From: Planctomycetota bacterium
Lineage (GTDB): Bacteria; Planctomycetota; OFTM77
Direction: 5' to 3'
Assembly: GCA_029260795.1 (NCBI GenBank)
Contig: JAJDCO010000081.1
Coordinates: forward strand, 1 to 64,000
Length of the DNA stretch: 64,000 nt
Below, piece by piece: positions 33,416-41,977 of this stretch. The notes beneath the pieces were generated by a model. That model worked only from the letters and a program-made list of their open reading frames with translations, made no database searches and was not told the DNA's origin. The translations under genes were made by a program, and so were the position numbers. Positions within the stretch are counted from its first letter, which is position 1. The number at the start of each line of letters is the position of its first letter.

Positions 33416-35023
33416 TCAGAGGAAGCGCCGTCTCAGGTCGTTGATGGCATCGATCAGCGAAGGCGGAATGACGTCGGGGAACTGATACCAGATGACGCCC
33501 GCCGTCGCGACGACCGCGACGAGGAGGGTGGAGAAGCTGAGATACAGCATGCGCCTCAGGCGCTTCCTCCGGATCTCGATCTCGGTGATGATCGTGTTCA
33601 CCGCGCCGAGCACGGGGACCGGCAGCCCGCGCACCGCCTCGTCGATCGAACGGAACGAGAAGTTCACGAACTCGAAGAGGAAGGTGAGACCGACTCCGAC
33701 CATCGCACCCAGGAACAGGCCCGCGATGACGAACAAGGGCACGGAGGGAAACGACGGTGACTTGGGCTTGCGAGGCTCCTCGAGGATCTGCCAGGGCGTG
33801 ACGAGGTTGGCCTCACCGAGCTTGTCCTCGTAGCTGTTGAGCTTCTTGGTGGCCTCGGTGAAGGAGATCTCGTGGCGGGCGACGGTCGCCTGGAGCCGCG
33901 CTTGCGACTCGAGCAGCGAAGGCAGGTTGTGAACCTCTTTTTGAAGCTCCTTGAGCTCCTCGGTGATCAGGACGATCTCGTTCTTGTAGCCCGCTCGCTC
34001 GGCCTTCTTGAGATCGATGTCTTTCTTGAAATCGACATAGGCCGGGTTGTAGTCCTCGGTGGTGGTCGAGGTCAGGCTCTCCGGCACGTCTCCCAGCTTG
34101 GCTTGAAGCTCCTCGAGCTCTTCGAGGGCGCGCCGATACGTTGGATGCTCCTCGGTGAGGTACTTGCCGAGGCTCTCGACTTTGCGCTCGAGGGCGCCGA
34201 GCTCGAGCGCGAGCTTGGCGTGGTCTTCGTTGGGCGAGAGGTTGGCGATGGTCTTCTGTTGGGGGATGTCCAGGAGAGCCGCCTCGAGGGCGGGGATCTC
34301 GGCGTCGAGCCGGGTGGTCCTCTGGAGAGCATCGCTCTTACGTCCTTCGAGGCTCGACTGGCGATTGACCAGGGTGTTGTCGTCGGGGTCGACGGCCAGG
34401 ATGTCGAGGGAGCCTTGCGTCTGCTGCCAGATGCGGAGCGTCTCGCGGGATTGCCGCAGGGCCTTGTCGCGCAGCTCGACGTTCTTCATGGCGAACGTCT
34501 TTCGGCGCAGCAGCGTGGTCTTGTAGAACTCGACGCTGTTGCGGACCCAGTGGTCGCGCATCGCGGTCAAGTAGTTGACGGTGCGATTGGGATCGTTCCA
34601 GGTGAAGCCGAAGGTGACCAGGTCGTCGGCGTTCTCCGAGCGCTCGGTGGCGACCTCGATGTTGTCGACGATCTTGTCGATGAAGCTGTTTTGATCGTCC
34701 TCGATCAGCTCCTTGAACTCACGCCAGTTCAGGTCGTTGAGGATCTGGCGCACGGTCTCGGTCGCCGTCATCTCGCTCTTGACGTTGGCGAGCTTGTCCG
34801 AGAACGGGATGTCACTGGAGCGCTCGCCGACGATCTGATCGAAGTAACCCTGTCGGGCCAGCTTGAGCTGGGTCTCGGCTGACCAGCGCTTGGGCAGGCT
34901 GACCGCGAGAAAGCTGGCGAACATCACACCCAGCACCGTGCAGACGACGATCAGGATGCGTCGCCGCTTCATCAGTGCCAGGTAGTGCTGGACTTGAGCT
35001 TGGGTGCTGGTGGGGTTCTCCAT
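33416..35023 (-). CDS. polysaccharide chain-length determinant (Wzz-like)
   Basis: This 535-residue co-polymerase resembles the Wzz-type chain-length proteins of PEP-CTERM loci. It has an N-terminal membrane segment (about 22-42), a long periplasmic coiled coil (about 140-420) and further membrane segments near 440-465 and 505-525. No Walker motifs follow, so it is not fused to a tyrosine kinase. It would set polymer length and work with the adjacent Wza-like exporter. The ATG at 35023 gives the standard start M-E-N-P-T; the 49 residues upstream in the same frame come from a shadow of the exporter gene. Confidence 0.87.
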   Translation of the reverse strand: MENPTSTQAQVQHYLALMKRRRILIVVCTVLGVMFASFLAVSLPKRWSAETQLKLARQGYFDQIVGERSSDIPFSDKLANVKSEMTATETVRQILNDLNWREFKELIEDDQNSFIDKIVDNIEVATERSENADDLVTFGFTWNDPNRTVNYLTAMRDHWVRNSVEFYKTTLLRRKTFAMKNVELRDKALRQSRETLRIWQQTQGSLDILAVDPDDNTLVNRQSSLEGRKSDALQRTTRLDAEIPALEAALLDIPQQKTIANLSPNEDHAKLALELGALERKVESLGKYLTEEHPTYRRALEELEELQAKLGDVPESLTSTTTEDYNPAYVDFKKDIDLKKAERAGYKNEIVLITEELKELQKEVHNLPSLLESQARLQATVARHEISFTEATKKLNSYEDKLGEANLVTPWQILEEPRKPKSPSFPSVPLFVIAGLFLGAMVGVGLTFLFEFVNFSFRSIDEAVRGLPVPVLGAVNTIITEIEIRRKRLRRMLYLSFSTLLVAVVATAGVIWYQFPDVIPPSLIDAINDLRRRFL

Positions 35024-35045
35024 CGGACGCTCTCTCTTCAGCTCT

Positions 35046-35879
35046 CTACTTTCCGTCGCCGGTGGTCGGCTCTTGCACCAAGACACGGGTGTTGAAGTCG
35101 ATCTGGCGATCGCGCAGGTCCTGAAGGTTCTCGAGCTCGGCTTCGAGCACGGTGGCGAGACGAATCGCATTCGCCCCGAGGACCAGCGAGCGCAACGGCC
35201 TCAGCAGACGCTCCATGAAGAGGATGACATAGCCGAGATAGGTCGGCTCGACATAGATCACGTCATTCTCTTGAAGCTGGATGTTGTAGAGCGAGTTGCC
35301 GGTGGTAAGGAAGTCGCTGAGGCTGAAGCGGATGATCAAGGGCTCTCGCGGATCGGCCCGGATGATGTGGATCTTGCTGGGATGGGCCAGGTCGTTCATG
35401 CGTACGAGCGCCAGGAGCTCGACGATCGTGGTGTCTCCCGTGAACGGGATCGCACCCTTTCGCGTGACCTGTCCGAAGACGTAGACGCGCTTGCTCGGCG
35501 AAGCCGCCACATCGACCTGGATGTTCAAGCCGCGATAGTAGCGGGAGAACTTCTCGTTGAGCAGATTCGAGACCTCGTCGGGCGTCAGCCCGCCAACGTG
35601 CACTCGCTGGAGGTACGGCAGCGAGATCGTTCCATCCGACTGGACCGACACGGGAGGGATGGTCAGCTCGGGATTGCTGAGCTCGAGGATGCGGAGCACG
35701 TCGCCGACTCCGACGTAGTACTCCTCGTTGACGTCACCCTCGTAGCGCTTGCCGAAGCCTCGATCGTTGAGCTCCTGCAGCAGCCGCGCGCCATCGGTGG
35801 TCTCGTACACGCCGACGCAGCCACCGAGTGGCGCCGTCACCAGCACCAGACCGATCCAGATCCACCAACCCCGCATCAT
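35046..35879 (-). CDS. polysaccharide export lipoprotein (Wza-like)
   Basis: This 277-residue outer-membrane export protein has a lipoprotein signal (A-P-L-G-G-C21). A poly_export domain starts Y-Y-V-G-V-G-D-V-L-R-I, with S-D-G-T-I-S-L-P-Y-L and a following SLBB-like region (V-Y-V-F-G-Q-V-T-R-K-G). The size fits the PEP-CTERM-type exporters. Two consecutive ATG codons (35879, 35876) lie behind a GGGAG site. It pairs with the Wzz-like gene 22 bases downstream and with RmlB 53 bases upstream. Confidence 0.9.
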   Translation of the reverse strand: MMRGWWIWIGLVLVTAPLGGCVGVYETTDGARLLQELNDRGFGKRYEGDVNEEYYVGVGDVLRILELSNPELTIPPVSVQSDGTISLPYLQRVHVGGLTPDEVSNLLNEKFSRYYRGLNIQVDVAASPSKRVYVFGQVTRKGAIPFTGDTTIVELLALVRMNDLAHPSKIHIIRADPREPLIIRFSLSDFLTTGNSLYNIQLQENDVIYVEPTYLGYVILFMERLLRPLRSLVLGANAIRLATVLEAELENLQDLRDRQIDFNTRVLVQEPTTGDGK

Positions 35880-35932
35880 GTCTCGCTCCCCAGCGTTCGT
35901 GTCGTGCTCCGCCCTGCCGCCCGTGACAGCCG

Positions 35933-36949
35933 TCAGGCGAGCCGACTCCCGTACTGCCTCTCGAAGTACTCGCGGTACTCCCCGCTGCGGACCGACTCCC
36001 ACCAGGGACGGTTCGCGAGATACCAATCGATGGTCTGGCCGAGACCCACCTCGAACTCGTGCTGCGGCTCCCAGCCCAGCTCCTCCTGCATCTTGGAGGA
36101 GTCGATCGCGTAGCGCTGATCGTGTCCGGGTCGGTCCGTCACGAACTGGATCGAGTCTTCCGACTTACCCAGATGCTTGAGGATGGCCTTGACCACTTGA
36201 ATGTTGGCCCGCTCGGCGTTGCCGCCGATGTTGTACACCTCCCCGATCGTCCCTCGCTCGAGCACCGTGAGGATCGCGCGCGAATGGTCGTCCACATGGA
36301 TCCAATCCCTGATATTCATGCCATCACCGTAGACCGGCAACGGCTTGTCCTCCAGGGCATTGGTGATCATGAGCGGAATGAGCTTCTCGGGGAACTGAAA
36401 CGGGCCGTAATTGTTCGAGCAGCGCGTGACGAGCGCCGGGAATCCATGCGTGTGGAAGGCCGCTCGCACCAGCAGATCCGCGCTCGCCTTGCTCGCCGAG
36501 TAGGGGCTGTTCGGCTGCAGCGGGGTCGTCTCGTGGAAGTAGCCCCTCTTGCCGAGACTGCCGTAGACCTCGTCGGTCGAGACCTGGAGGTAGCGATCGA
36601 CTCCGGTCCGGCGCGCTTGATCGATCAGGCGCTGCGTCCCGAGGATGTTCGTGGTGACGAAAGACATGGGATCGAGGATGCTCCGATCGACGTGCGACTC
36701 GGCCGCGAAGTTGACCACTGCGTCCCAAGGCTCGGAGAAGAGTTGCGTCAGGTCCTTCTCGCAGGCGATGTCGCCCTTGACGAAATGGTAGCGCGCGTCG
36801 CGCTCCACATCCCGCAGGTTCTCGAGGTTGCCGGCGTAGGTCAGCGAATCGAAGTTCGTCACTTGCCAATCCGACCGCTCCTTCAGAGCGAATCGGATGA
36901 AGTTGCTGCCGATGAATCCAGCGCCACCCGTCACCAGTACTCGTGTCAT
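35933..36949 (-). CDS. rfbB: dTDP-glucose 4,6-dehydratase
   Basis: This 338-residue short-chain dehydrogenase-type enzyme is the second step of dTDP-deoxysugar synthesis. It has the NAD motif G-G-A-G-F-I-G-S at residues 8-15, the catalytic S-T-D-E-V-Y-G-S region, and Y-S-A-S-K. The R-C-S-N-N-Y-G-P-F-Q-F-P-E-K-L-I-P block is diagnostic for RmlB. It lies apart from rfbA and rfbD (40-42 kb); a promoter about 310 bases upstream may drive it and the export genes. Confidence 0.93.
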   Translation of the reverse strand: MTRVLVTGGAGFIGSNFIRFALKERSDWQVTNFDSLTYAGNLENLRDVERDARYHFVKGDIACEKDLTQLFSEPWDAVVNFAAESHVDRSILDPMSFVTTNILGTQRLIDQARRTGVDRYLQVSTDEVYGSLGKRGYFHETTPLQPNSPYSASKASADLLVRAAFHTHGFPALVTRCSNNYGPFQFPEKLIPLMITNALEDKPLPVYGDGMNIRDWIHVDDHSRAILTVLERGTIGEVYNIGGNAERANIQVVKAILKHLGKSEDSIQFVTDRPGHDQRYAIDSSKMQEELGWEPQHEFEVGLGQTIDWYLANRPWWESVRSGEYREYFERQYGSRLA

Positions 36950-37393
36950 CCGTTCGTCCTCGTCCCTCGTGCCGATCGGTCGCAGGAAGATCCCAGGGCA
37001 ACCGCGCGGCGACTCCCCCGACTCGCGAGATTCCTCCCGCGGCCTCGTCTGGACTTATCGGCTTCCATTTCGGCGAAACTCAACCAGGCTTCCAAAAGCT
37101 CGCTTCTCGCCCGAATCTGCGCCTTGCCTCGGGATGAGAGCGCCCTCTGGATCCGGATGGCGAACCGGCACCCGGCCCAGGCCGAATGGCCGGTCCCGGC
37201 GACCCTCTCACGACCGGAGGCTGCGTCAGACCAGCAGTTCGGAGGCCTCGGAGAAACCGCCAGTTATACAGAAAAGGGGGATTGCCGGCAATTCGTCACG
37301 CGCTGCCAGTCTCGCGACCGTCGGCCTCCGGGCAAGGCGGCTCCGGAATCGAGCCCGCAGGGGGCGCCTGAGCCTCCCCTCCTGCAGAAAGAG
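36950..37393. other. intergenic region with likely rfbB promoter
   Basis: No convincing gene is visible in this 444-base gap between rfbB and the mechanosensitive channel gene. It holds a sigma70-like promoter for the minus strand (37263-37291), which would leave an untranslated leader of about 310 bases before rfbB. I see no obvious riboswitch fold in that leader. Confidence 0.55.
37263..37291 (-). promoter_or_regulatory. sigma70-like promoter for rfbB and export genes
   Basis: On the minus strand TTGCCG (37286-37291) is followed after 17 bases by TATAAC (37263-37268). Both hexamers are close to consensus and the spacing is ideal. It reads towards rfbB and the downstream Wza/Wzz-like genes. 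Confidence 0.5.
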
Positions 37394-38995
37394 CTACACC
37401 GCACCCGAGCCGCTCGTTGCCATCTCCGTCTCCGGCTCGTAGACGAGGAGGTTGTCCTCCTCCGAGGTCTGGATGTCACGCTCGACCTGCTCCTCGATGT
37501 GTCGGTCGACCTCGACATCGGCCTGCCGAGCCTCGTTCTCGGCGCTGCCGGCACGTGGCTTCTCGACCTCCATCTCGGCTTCCGCCCGCAAGCGGCGAAG
37601 ATCGACCTGGTAGATCGGGGCCGGCATCGCAATCTCGTGCTCATCGAAGACGGCCTTGATCAGCCGGAAGGCCTCACTCTTCGCCTTGCCGTAGTCCGCC
37701 TTCCCTTGATCGACCCAGCCGTAGAAGGTCAGGGTGACGTTCGAATCTCCCAGGCTTTCGACCCGTGCGCTCGGCGCGGGATCATCGACGACGCCCGCCA
37801 TCGCCTCGAGGACGCCGATCCCCAGGCGAGCGGCCTCCTTGAGATCGACCTCGGTTCCGACGCCGACCGACAAGGCAAAGCGACGCATCGGATTGCGGGT
37901 GTAGTTGATCAGCGTGCTCTTGAAGACCTGCGCATTGGGGAAAGTGACATGATTGCCATCCGAGCTCATCAGAACCGTGTCGCGAAGCCCCATGCGAATC
38001 ACGGTGCCCCCCTGCCCGTCGATCTCGACGTAGTCCTTGGAGCGGAACGGCTGCCGGACGCTGAGGATGATACTGGCGAGGTAGTTCTCGACGATGTCCC
38101 GAAAGGCGAATCCGACCGCCAATCCGACGACTCCCGCCGTACCGAGCACCGCTCCGACCAGAGCCGTCGCGTCCATCACCTCCAAGCCGAGAAAGATCCC
38201 GAGCAGGAGCAGAACGACGCGCGTGGTCTGCTTGAGGACTCCACGGATGAGCCGATTGTCGGTGAGCTTCTCGAAGAGCGTGTTCCAGCTCTCGACCCAA
38301 CGACCGAGAAACCAGAATGCGAGCAGGATCAGGACGGCGACCGCGAACAGGGGAAGTGTCGCCAGGATATCTCGCACATACTCGAAGAGCCGGTCCGCGC
38401 TCGGAGTCAGGCGCTCGACGACGTCGACCGTCTCCGTCGTTTCATTGCTCACCAGCAGCACGCCGCCGAACTTCTCGGCCAGCGTCGTCGCCTTCTCCTG
38501 CCCGTCGCTGGACGGGACCTCGCCCGTCAGGTGAACGATGCCGGCCATCACCTCGACCTGGACCTTCTTCAAAGCCGGGATCCTCGAGAAGCTCGCTCGA
38601 AGCTTCTCGGCAATCTGCTGATCCTCGACCGTCGGCACTCCGGGCACGCTCTCCGACTCGTCCTCGACCGGAGGCTCATCGGGCGGGGGTGGGAGCTCGA
38701 TCCGGTTCTCCACGTAAAGCACGCCGGGTAGCTCGCGGGCAATCTTCGCGAACTCCTCTTTCTGCGACGGTGTTTTGGTCGCACCTCGCAGCTTCACCAC
38801 ACCGCGAATCACCTCGACCTCGACCTCGCCAAAGGCATCGGCATGGATCGTCAAGGCTTGGAGCTGCTCGAGGGTCGCGCGATCTTGTTCGGTGGGCTCG
38901 GGGCTCGGCGGCTCTTGACCCAGGCACGGTGCCATCGATGCGATGCTGAGCGCGAGGACGAGAGTCCATCGGTTCTCGAGAGCACGGGGGATCAT
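37394..38995 (-). CDS. mechanosensitive channel with two BON domains
   Basis: This 533-residue protein begins with a signal peptide and carries two BON domains (about 40-110 and 130-205; G-V-V-K-L-R-G and G-I-V-H-L-T-G-E-V), which bind membranes. Then come three membrane segments and an MscS pore and beta domain (A-V-G-F-A-F-R-D-I-V-E-N-Y, R-Q-P-F-R-S-K-D-Y-V). A charged C-terminal tail follows. It probably releases osmolytes on pressure change, with the BON domains on the periplasmic side. The ATG at 38995 has an AGGAG site about 9 bases upstream. Why it sits in a polysaccharide locus is unclear; it may be a bystander. Confidence 0.88.
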   Translation of the reverse strand: MIPRALENRWTLVLALSIASMAPCLGQEPPSPEPTEQDRATLEQLQALTIHADAFGEVEVEVIRGVVKLRGATKTPSQKEEFAKIARELPGVLYVENRIELPPPPDEPPVEDESESVPGVPTVEDQQIAEKLRASFSRIPALKKVQVEVMAGIVHLTGEVPSSDGQEKATTLAEKFGGVLLVSNETTETVDVVERLTPSADRLFEYVRDILATLPLFAVAVLILLAFWFLGRWVESWNTLFEKLTDNRLIRGVLKQTTRVVLLLLGIFLGLEVMDATALVGAVLGTAGVVGLAVGFAFRDIVENYLASIILSVRQPFRSKDYVEIDGQGGTVIRMGLRDTVLMSSDGNHVTFPNAQVFKSTLINYTRNPMRRFALSVGVGTEVDLKEAARLGIGVLEAMAGVVDDPAPSARVESLGDSNVTLTFYGWVDQGKADYGKAKSEAFRLIKAVFDEHEIAMPAPIYQVDLRRLRAEAEMEVEKPRAGSAENEARQADVEVDRHIEEQVERDIQTSEEDNLLVYEPETEMATSGSGAV

Positions 38996-39156
38996 GCCGG
39001 GAGTCTCCTGAGTCTTGTGGGAAGAGCTGCTCGACCGGGTCGACGAAAGTCGAATCTCGGCTTCTTCGCTCCCGACCGGGAGTCGGATTCTAGCGAAACT
39101 CGACCGCCCGCTCGCCGAATCCTCCTCGCCTTCGCGGTCGTCGGCCATCTGCCGGC

Positions 39157-39687
39157 TCAGCGGCTAGTGGTGAGCGCACGACGCAGTCGTGCGCGTCGCT
39201 CCTGGACAGAACCATCCTCGCTCGCAGGCAGCTCGTCGAGCCGCTGGGTGATGCGAGGGACATCGAGCGGCTCGTCCGATGAGCATTCGAGCTCGAGGAG
39301 GGCGAGGCAATCGCTGAGATCCTGCTCGCTAAGGCGCTGCATCTTCAGCACGAGGAAGAGGTTCACGTCCGGTCGGTAGATCGTGCCCCGCGCCCCGTTC
39401 CGAAACGGCACGAGCCCGTCGGCCCAGCCCTCGATCCTTCTCACGAAGAAGTCGGCGGCCGAGTTGACAGACTCGACGGGCAGACCCAGATCGCTCGCCA
39501 GGCGCATGAGCTCGAGCCGCCGCGCATCGTCGCTCAGGCTCATCAGGTCCACGTCCTCGGTGACGCGTTCGGAATCGAACCACAGCGCTGCGAGCGCGCC
39601 TCCGATCAACAGCCAGTCTCCGTCGAGGCGGTCCGCGATCGCTTGAACGACGTGATCGAGCTGAGTGTAGTTCAGCGGAACGTCCAT
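39157..39687 (-). CDS. nucleotidyltransferase-fold protein, possible toxin-like
   Basis: This 176-residue protein has the minimal nucleotidyltransferase signature G29-G30-x14-D45-V-D47, as in AbiEii-type toxins and DUF6036-like proteins that sit in type IV toxin-antitoxin systems. Single-copy nucleotidyltransferases of antibiotic or tRNA-modifying type are alternatives. It is divergent from a small gene of unknown function, with only 18 bases between the two proposed start codons. A TATGAT box lies 6 bases before the ATG, so leaderless transcription is possible. Whether it is a toxin is inference. Confidence 0.65.
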   Translation of the reverse strand: MDVPLNYTQLDHVVQAIADRLDGDWLLIGGALAALWFDSERVTEDVDLMSLSDDARRLELMRLASDLGLPVESVNSAADFFVRRIEGWADGLVPFRNGARGTIYRPDVNLFLVLKMQRLSEQDLSDCLALLELECSSDEPLDVPRITQRLDELPASEDGSVQERRARLRRALTTSR

Positions 39688-39692
39688 CGAGG

Positions 39693-39699
39693 TATCATA
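39693..39699. promoter_or_regulatory. shared -10-like box between divergent genes
   Basis: The 7-base TATCATA contains TATCAT on the plus strand and TATGAT on the minus strand. Each is 6-7 bases from the start codon of the gene it would serve (GTG at 39706, ATG at 39687). No strong -35 is seen on either side. Confidence 0.35.
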
Positions 39700-39705
39700 G
39701 AGATC

Positions 39706-40110
39706 GTGAAACGCTGCTGGAACATCCTGATGCGCATGGGGCTCCCCGACGGCGCTATTCGTCCGCAGGCACACCGCATCATCGAAGCCACCGAAGCTCG
39801 CACGTCGGTGGCCGAGGTCGTCGCGGATCGAGACTTGCTCTCACAGCGCGAACGAGAGCTCCTCCTCGCCTGGCTTTCGGCCTGGCAGCATCATTGGCCG
39901 AGCAGCTTCGAACACACCCTGGGTTCACTCGGCAGCTCGACGATCACTTGGTTGAGGGCACAGCCCGCCGACCCGAATCGATTCCTGAAGCTTCGTCGGA
40001 TCGCCATCGAGAACCTCTCTCGCATCCACCTTCCCACTGACCGCGGGCCGGTGACGGGATTCGATGAGCGAGGGAGCCTGGGCGATGCGAACGCCTTCCC
40101 ACCAGGCTGA
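39706..40110 (+). CDS. hypothetical protein, divergent from the nucleotidyltransferase
   Basis: This predicted 134-residue protein is unknown to me. Codon use (mostly G/C in third position) fits coding DNA, and the body is helical (R-E-R-E-L-L-L-A-W-L-S-A-W) with several Trp and His residues. The GTG at 39706 is the upstream candidate start; ATGs at 39730 and 39736 are alternatives. The close divergent pairing with the nucleotidyltransferase suggests, but does not prove, a toxin-antitoxin-like or regulatory relation. It is the only plus-strand gene in the polysaccharide region. Confidence 0.45.
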   Translation: MKRCWNILMRMGLPDGAIRPQAHRIIEATEARTSVAEVVADRDLLSQRERELLLAWLSAWQHHWPSSFEHTLGSLGSSTITWLRAQPADPNRFLKLRRIAIENLSRIHLPTDRGPVTGFDERGSLGDANAFPPG

Positions 40111-40127
40111 GAATCGTTGAACGTTGA

Positions 40128-40146
40128 ATCCGCTCATCGAGCGGAT
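40128..40146. other. hairpin between convergent genes
   Basis: ATCCGCTC (40128-40135) and GAGCGGAT (40139-40146) form a perfect 8-base stem with a 3-base loop, just after the plus-strand hypothetical gene and before the rfbD stop on the minus strand. A role as a bidirectional terminator is possible, though no T-run follows. Confidence 0.35.
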
Positions 40147-40278
40147 GCGAGGTTGACGATCTCCCACCCGAATGAATTCGGGCCTCCGAGGGGACGGTCT
40201 GGAGCACCTCGTTCTGCAACGCCGGGGTTTGAAGCCTGGCCCCGAGGACACGGGCCGGCGACGGGATGAGGGGTGCCG

Positions 40279-41130
40279 TCAGTTCGCGGCGCTGCGCTCG
40301 CGGAGGTACTCGGCGAGCATCTCGGGCCACTCGCGCACGAAGTCGCCGAGTGTCAGCTCGAGGTGGTAGTTTCGAAGCACCGAATAGGCCGGCCGGGGCG
40401 CAGGTCGCCCGAAGGCCGCGGCCGTTGTCGGCTTCACGGTGACACCGGTCACGCCGGCCAGCTCGAGGATTCGCTGGGCGAACTCGAACCAGGAGCAGCT
40501 TCCCCGACCCGACAGATGATAGGTCCCGGGTGTCGCTTCCTCGACGAGGCGTCGAATGCCCTGGGCGAGGTCACGGCAGAAAGTGGGACACCCGAACTGG
40601 TCCCCGACGATGCTGAGCTCGTCGCGCTCGGAGGCCAGGCGGAGGATTGTCTCGACGAAGTTCTTACCGCCATGACCATACAACCACTGCGTACGCACGA
40701 TCGTCAGCTTCGAGCTGACCTCTCGGCACAGCACTTCGCCCCAGTACTTCGAACGCGCGTAGACGCTCTCGGGACCGACGGGATCGTTCTCGCAGTAGGG
40801 CTCGTGAGCATCGCCCCGAAAGACGAAATCGGTGCTCACCTGAACGCAGGCCGCCCCGATGGCCTCGGCCGCGGCCGCCACATTCTTGGCGCCGATCGCG
40901 TTGATCTGCATGGCGTGATCAACTCGGCTCTCGCAGCCGTCGACATCGGTGAACGCCGCCGAATTCACGACGACGTCCGGCCGTGCTTCCGCGACGCGCT
41001 CGCGCACGTCGCCCCAGCGCGCCACGTCGAGCTCGGCCCGGGACAGGGCCGTGACCTGCCAGCCTTCCGCAAAGGCCGCCTTCAGCTCACGGCCCAGCAT
41101 CCCTCCCGCCCCCGTGACGAGGACGTGCAT
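40279..41130 (-). CDS. rfbD: dTDP-4-dehydrorhamnose reductase
   Basis: This 283-residue SDR-type reductase makes the last step of dTDP-L-rhamnose synthesis. It has the Rossmann start V-L-V-T-G-A-G-G-M-L-G and a catalytic Y-A-R-S-K (the family's YxxxK), with F-T-D-V-D-G-C-E near residue 65. The ATG at 41130 overlaps the rfbA stop by one base (TGATG). The product needs RmlC activity, and no such gene is in the window. Confidence 0.92.
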   Translation of the reverse strand: MHVLVTGAGGMLGRELKAAFAEGWQVTALSRAELDVARWGDVRERVAEARPDVVVNSAAFTDVDGCESRVDHAMQINAIGAKNVAAAAEAIGAACVQVSTDFVFRGDAHEPYCENDPVGPESVYARSKYWGEVLCREVSSKLTIVRTQWLYGHGGKNFVETILRLASERDELSIVGDQFGCPTFCRDLAQGIRRLVEEATPGTYHLSGRGSCSWFEFAQRILELAGVTGVTVKPTTAAAFGRPAPRPAYSVLRNYHLELTLGDFVREWPEMLAEYLRERSAAN

Positions 41131-41864
41131 CACGCGTCGACCTTGTTCGCGCCACCCTCGGCGACGAGGTTGCTGGCGCGGTGGAGAGACTCGAACGTTC
41201 CCGCGTCGGTCCACCAGCCTTTGAGCACCTCGTAGGTCATCTGCCCGCGCTCGATGTACATGTTGTTGACATCGGTGATCTCGAGCTCGCCGCGGGCGCT
41301 CGGCTCCAGCCCGTGGATGAGCTCGAAGACTTGACGATCGTAGAAGTAGATGCCGATGACGGCGAGGTTCGACTTCGGCTTCTTGGGCTTCTCTTCGATC
41401 GAGAGCACCTTGCCCTCCGAGATCTCGGCCACTCCGAATCGCTCGGGATCGTGAACCTCCTTGAGCAGGATCTTGGCACCCTCCTCCTGCTTCTCGAAGT
41501 CGCTCACGGCCTGGATGATGTTGCGCTCGAGGATGTTGTCACCGAGGATCACGCACAGCTTCTTGTCGTCGGCGAAGTGCTCGGCCAAGCCGAGCGCATC
41601 GGCGATGCCGCCTTCACCATGCTGATACGTGTAGTTGAGGTGCTTGAGCCCGAACTCGGCACCATTACCCAGCAGCCGCAAGAAATCGCCCGCGTTGTTC
41701 CCACCGGTCACCAGCAGGATGTCGTCGATGCCGGCCCGGACCAACGCCTCGATCGGGTAGTAGATCATCGGCTTGTCGTAGACGGGCAGCAGATGCTTGT
41801 TGGTGATGCTGGTCAAGGGATTGAGGCGTGAGCCCAAGCCACCGGCCAGAATGACGCCCTTCAT
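41130..41864 (-). CDS. rfbA: glucose-1-phosphate thymidylyltransferase (short form)
   Basis: This 244-residue nucleotidyltransferase activates glucose-1-phosphate with dTTP. It has the G-G-L-G-S-R-L-N-P-L-T start, N-K-H-L-L-P-V-Y-D-K-P-M and the G-D-N-I metal site. It belongs to the shorter form of the family (near 240 residues against about 290). The ATG at 41864 begins directly at the conserved M-K-G-V-I-L-A-G; a GAGGAG site lies upstream. It is followed by rfbD in a 1-base overlap. Confidence 0.9.
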   Translation of the reverse strand: MKGVILAGGLGSRLNPLTSITNKHLLPVYDKPMIYYPIEALVRAGIDDILLVTGGNNAGDFLRLLGNGAEFGLKHLNYTYQHGEGGIADALGLAEHFADDKKLCVILGDNILERNIIQAVSDFEKQEEGAKILLKEVHDPERFGVAEISEGKVLSIEEKPKKPKSNLAVIGIYFYDRQVFELIHGLEPSARGELEITDVNNMYIERGQMTYEVLKGWWTDAGTFESLHRASNLVAEGGANKVDA

Positions 41865-41977
41865 ACTCTCGGCTCCTCTAGGGCCCGGGGCGTGCTGGCC
41901 TCGAGCCGCTGCTTTGGTTCGAATCTCCGAGGGCCCGCAGCGCGGAACCACTCCATCTCATTGTTTCTCGTGTGCCG

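Noticed and set aside
36059..38731. 890-residue plus-strand frame
   Set aside because: Spans two unrelated minus-strand genes and a gap; shadow.
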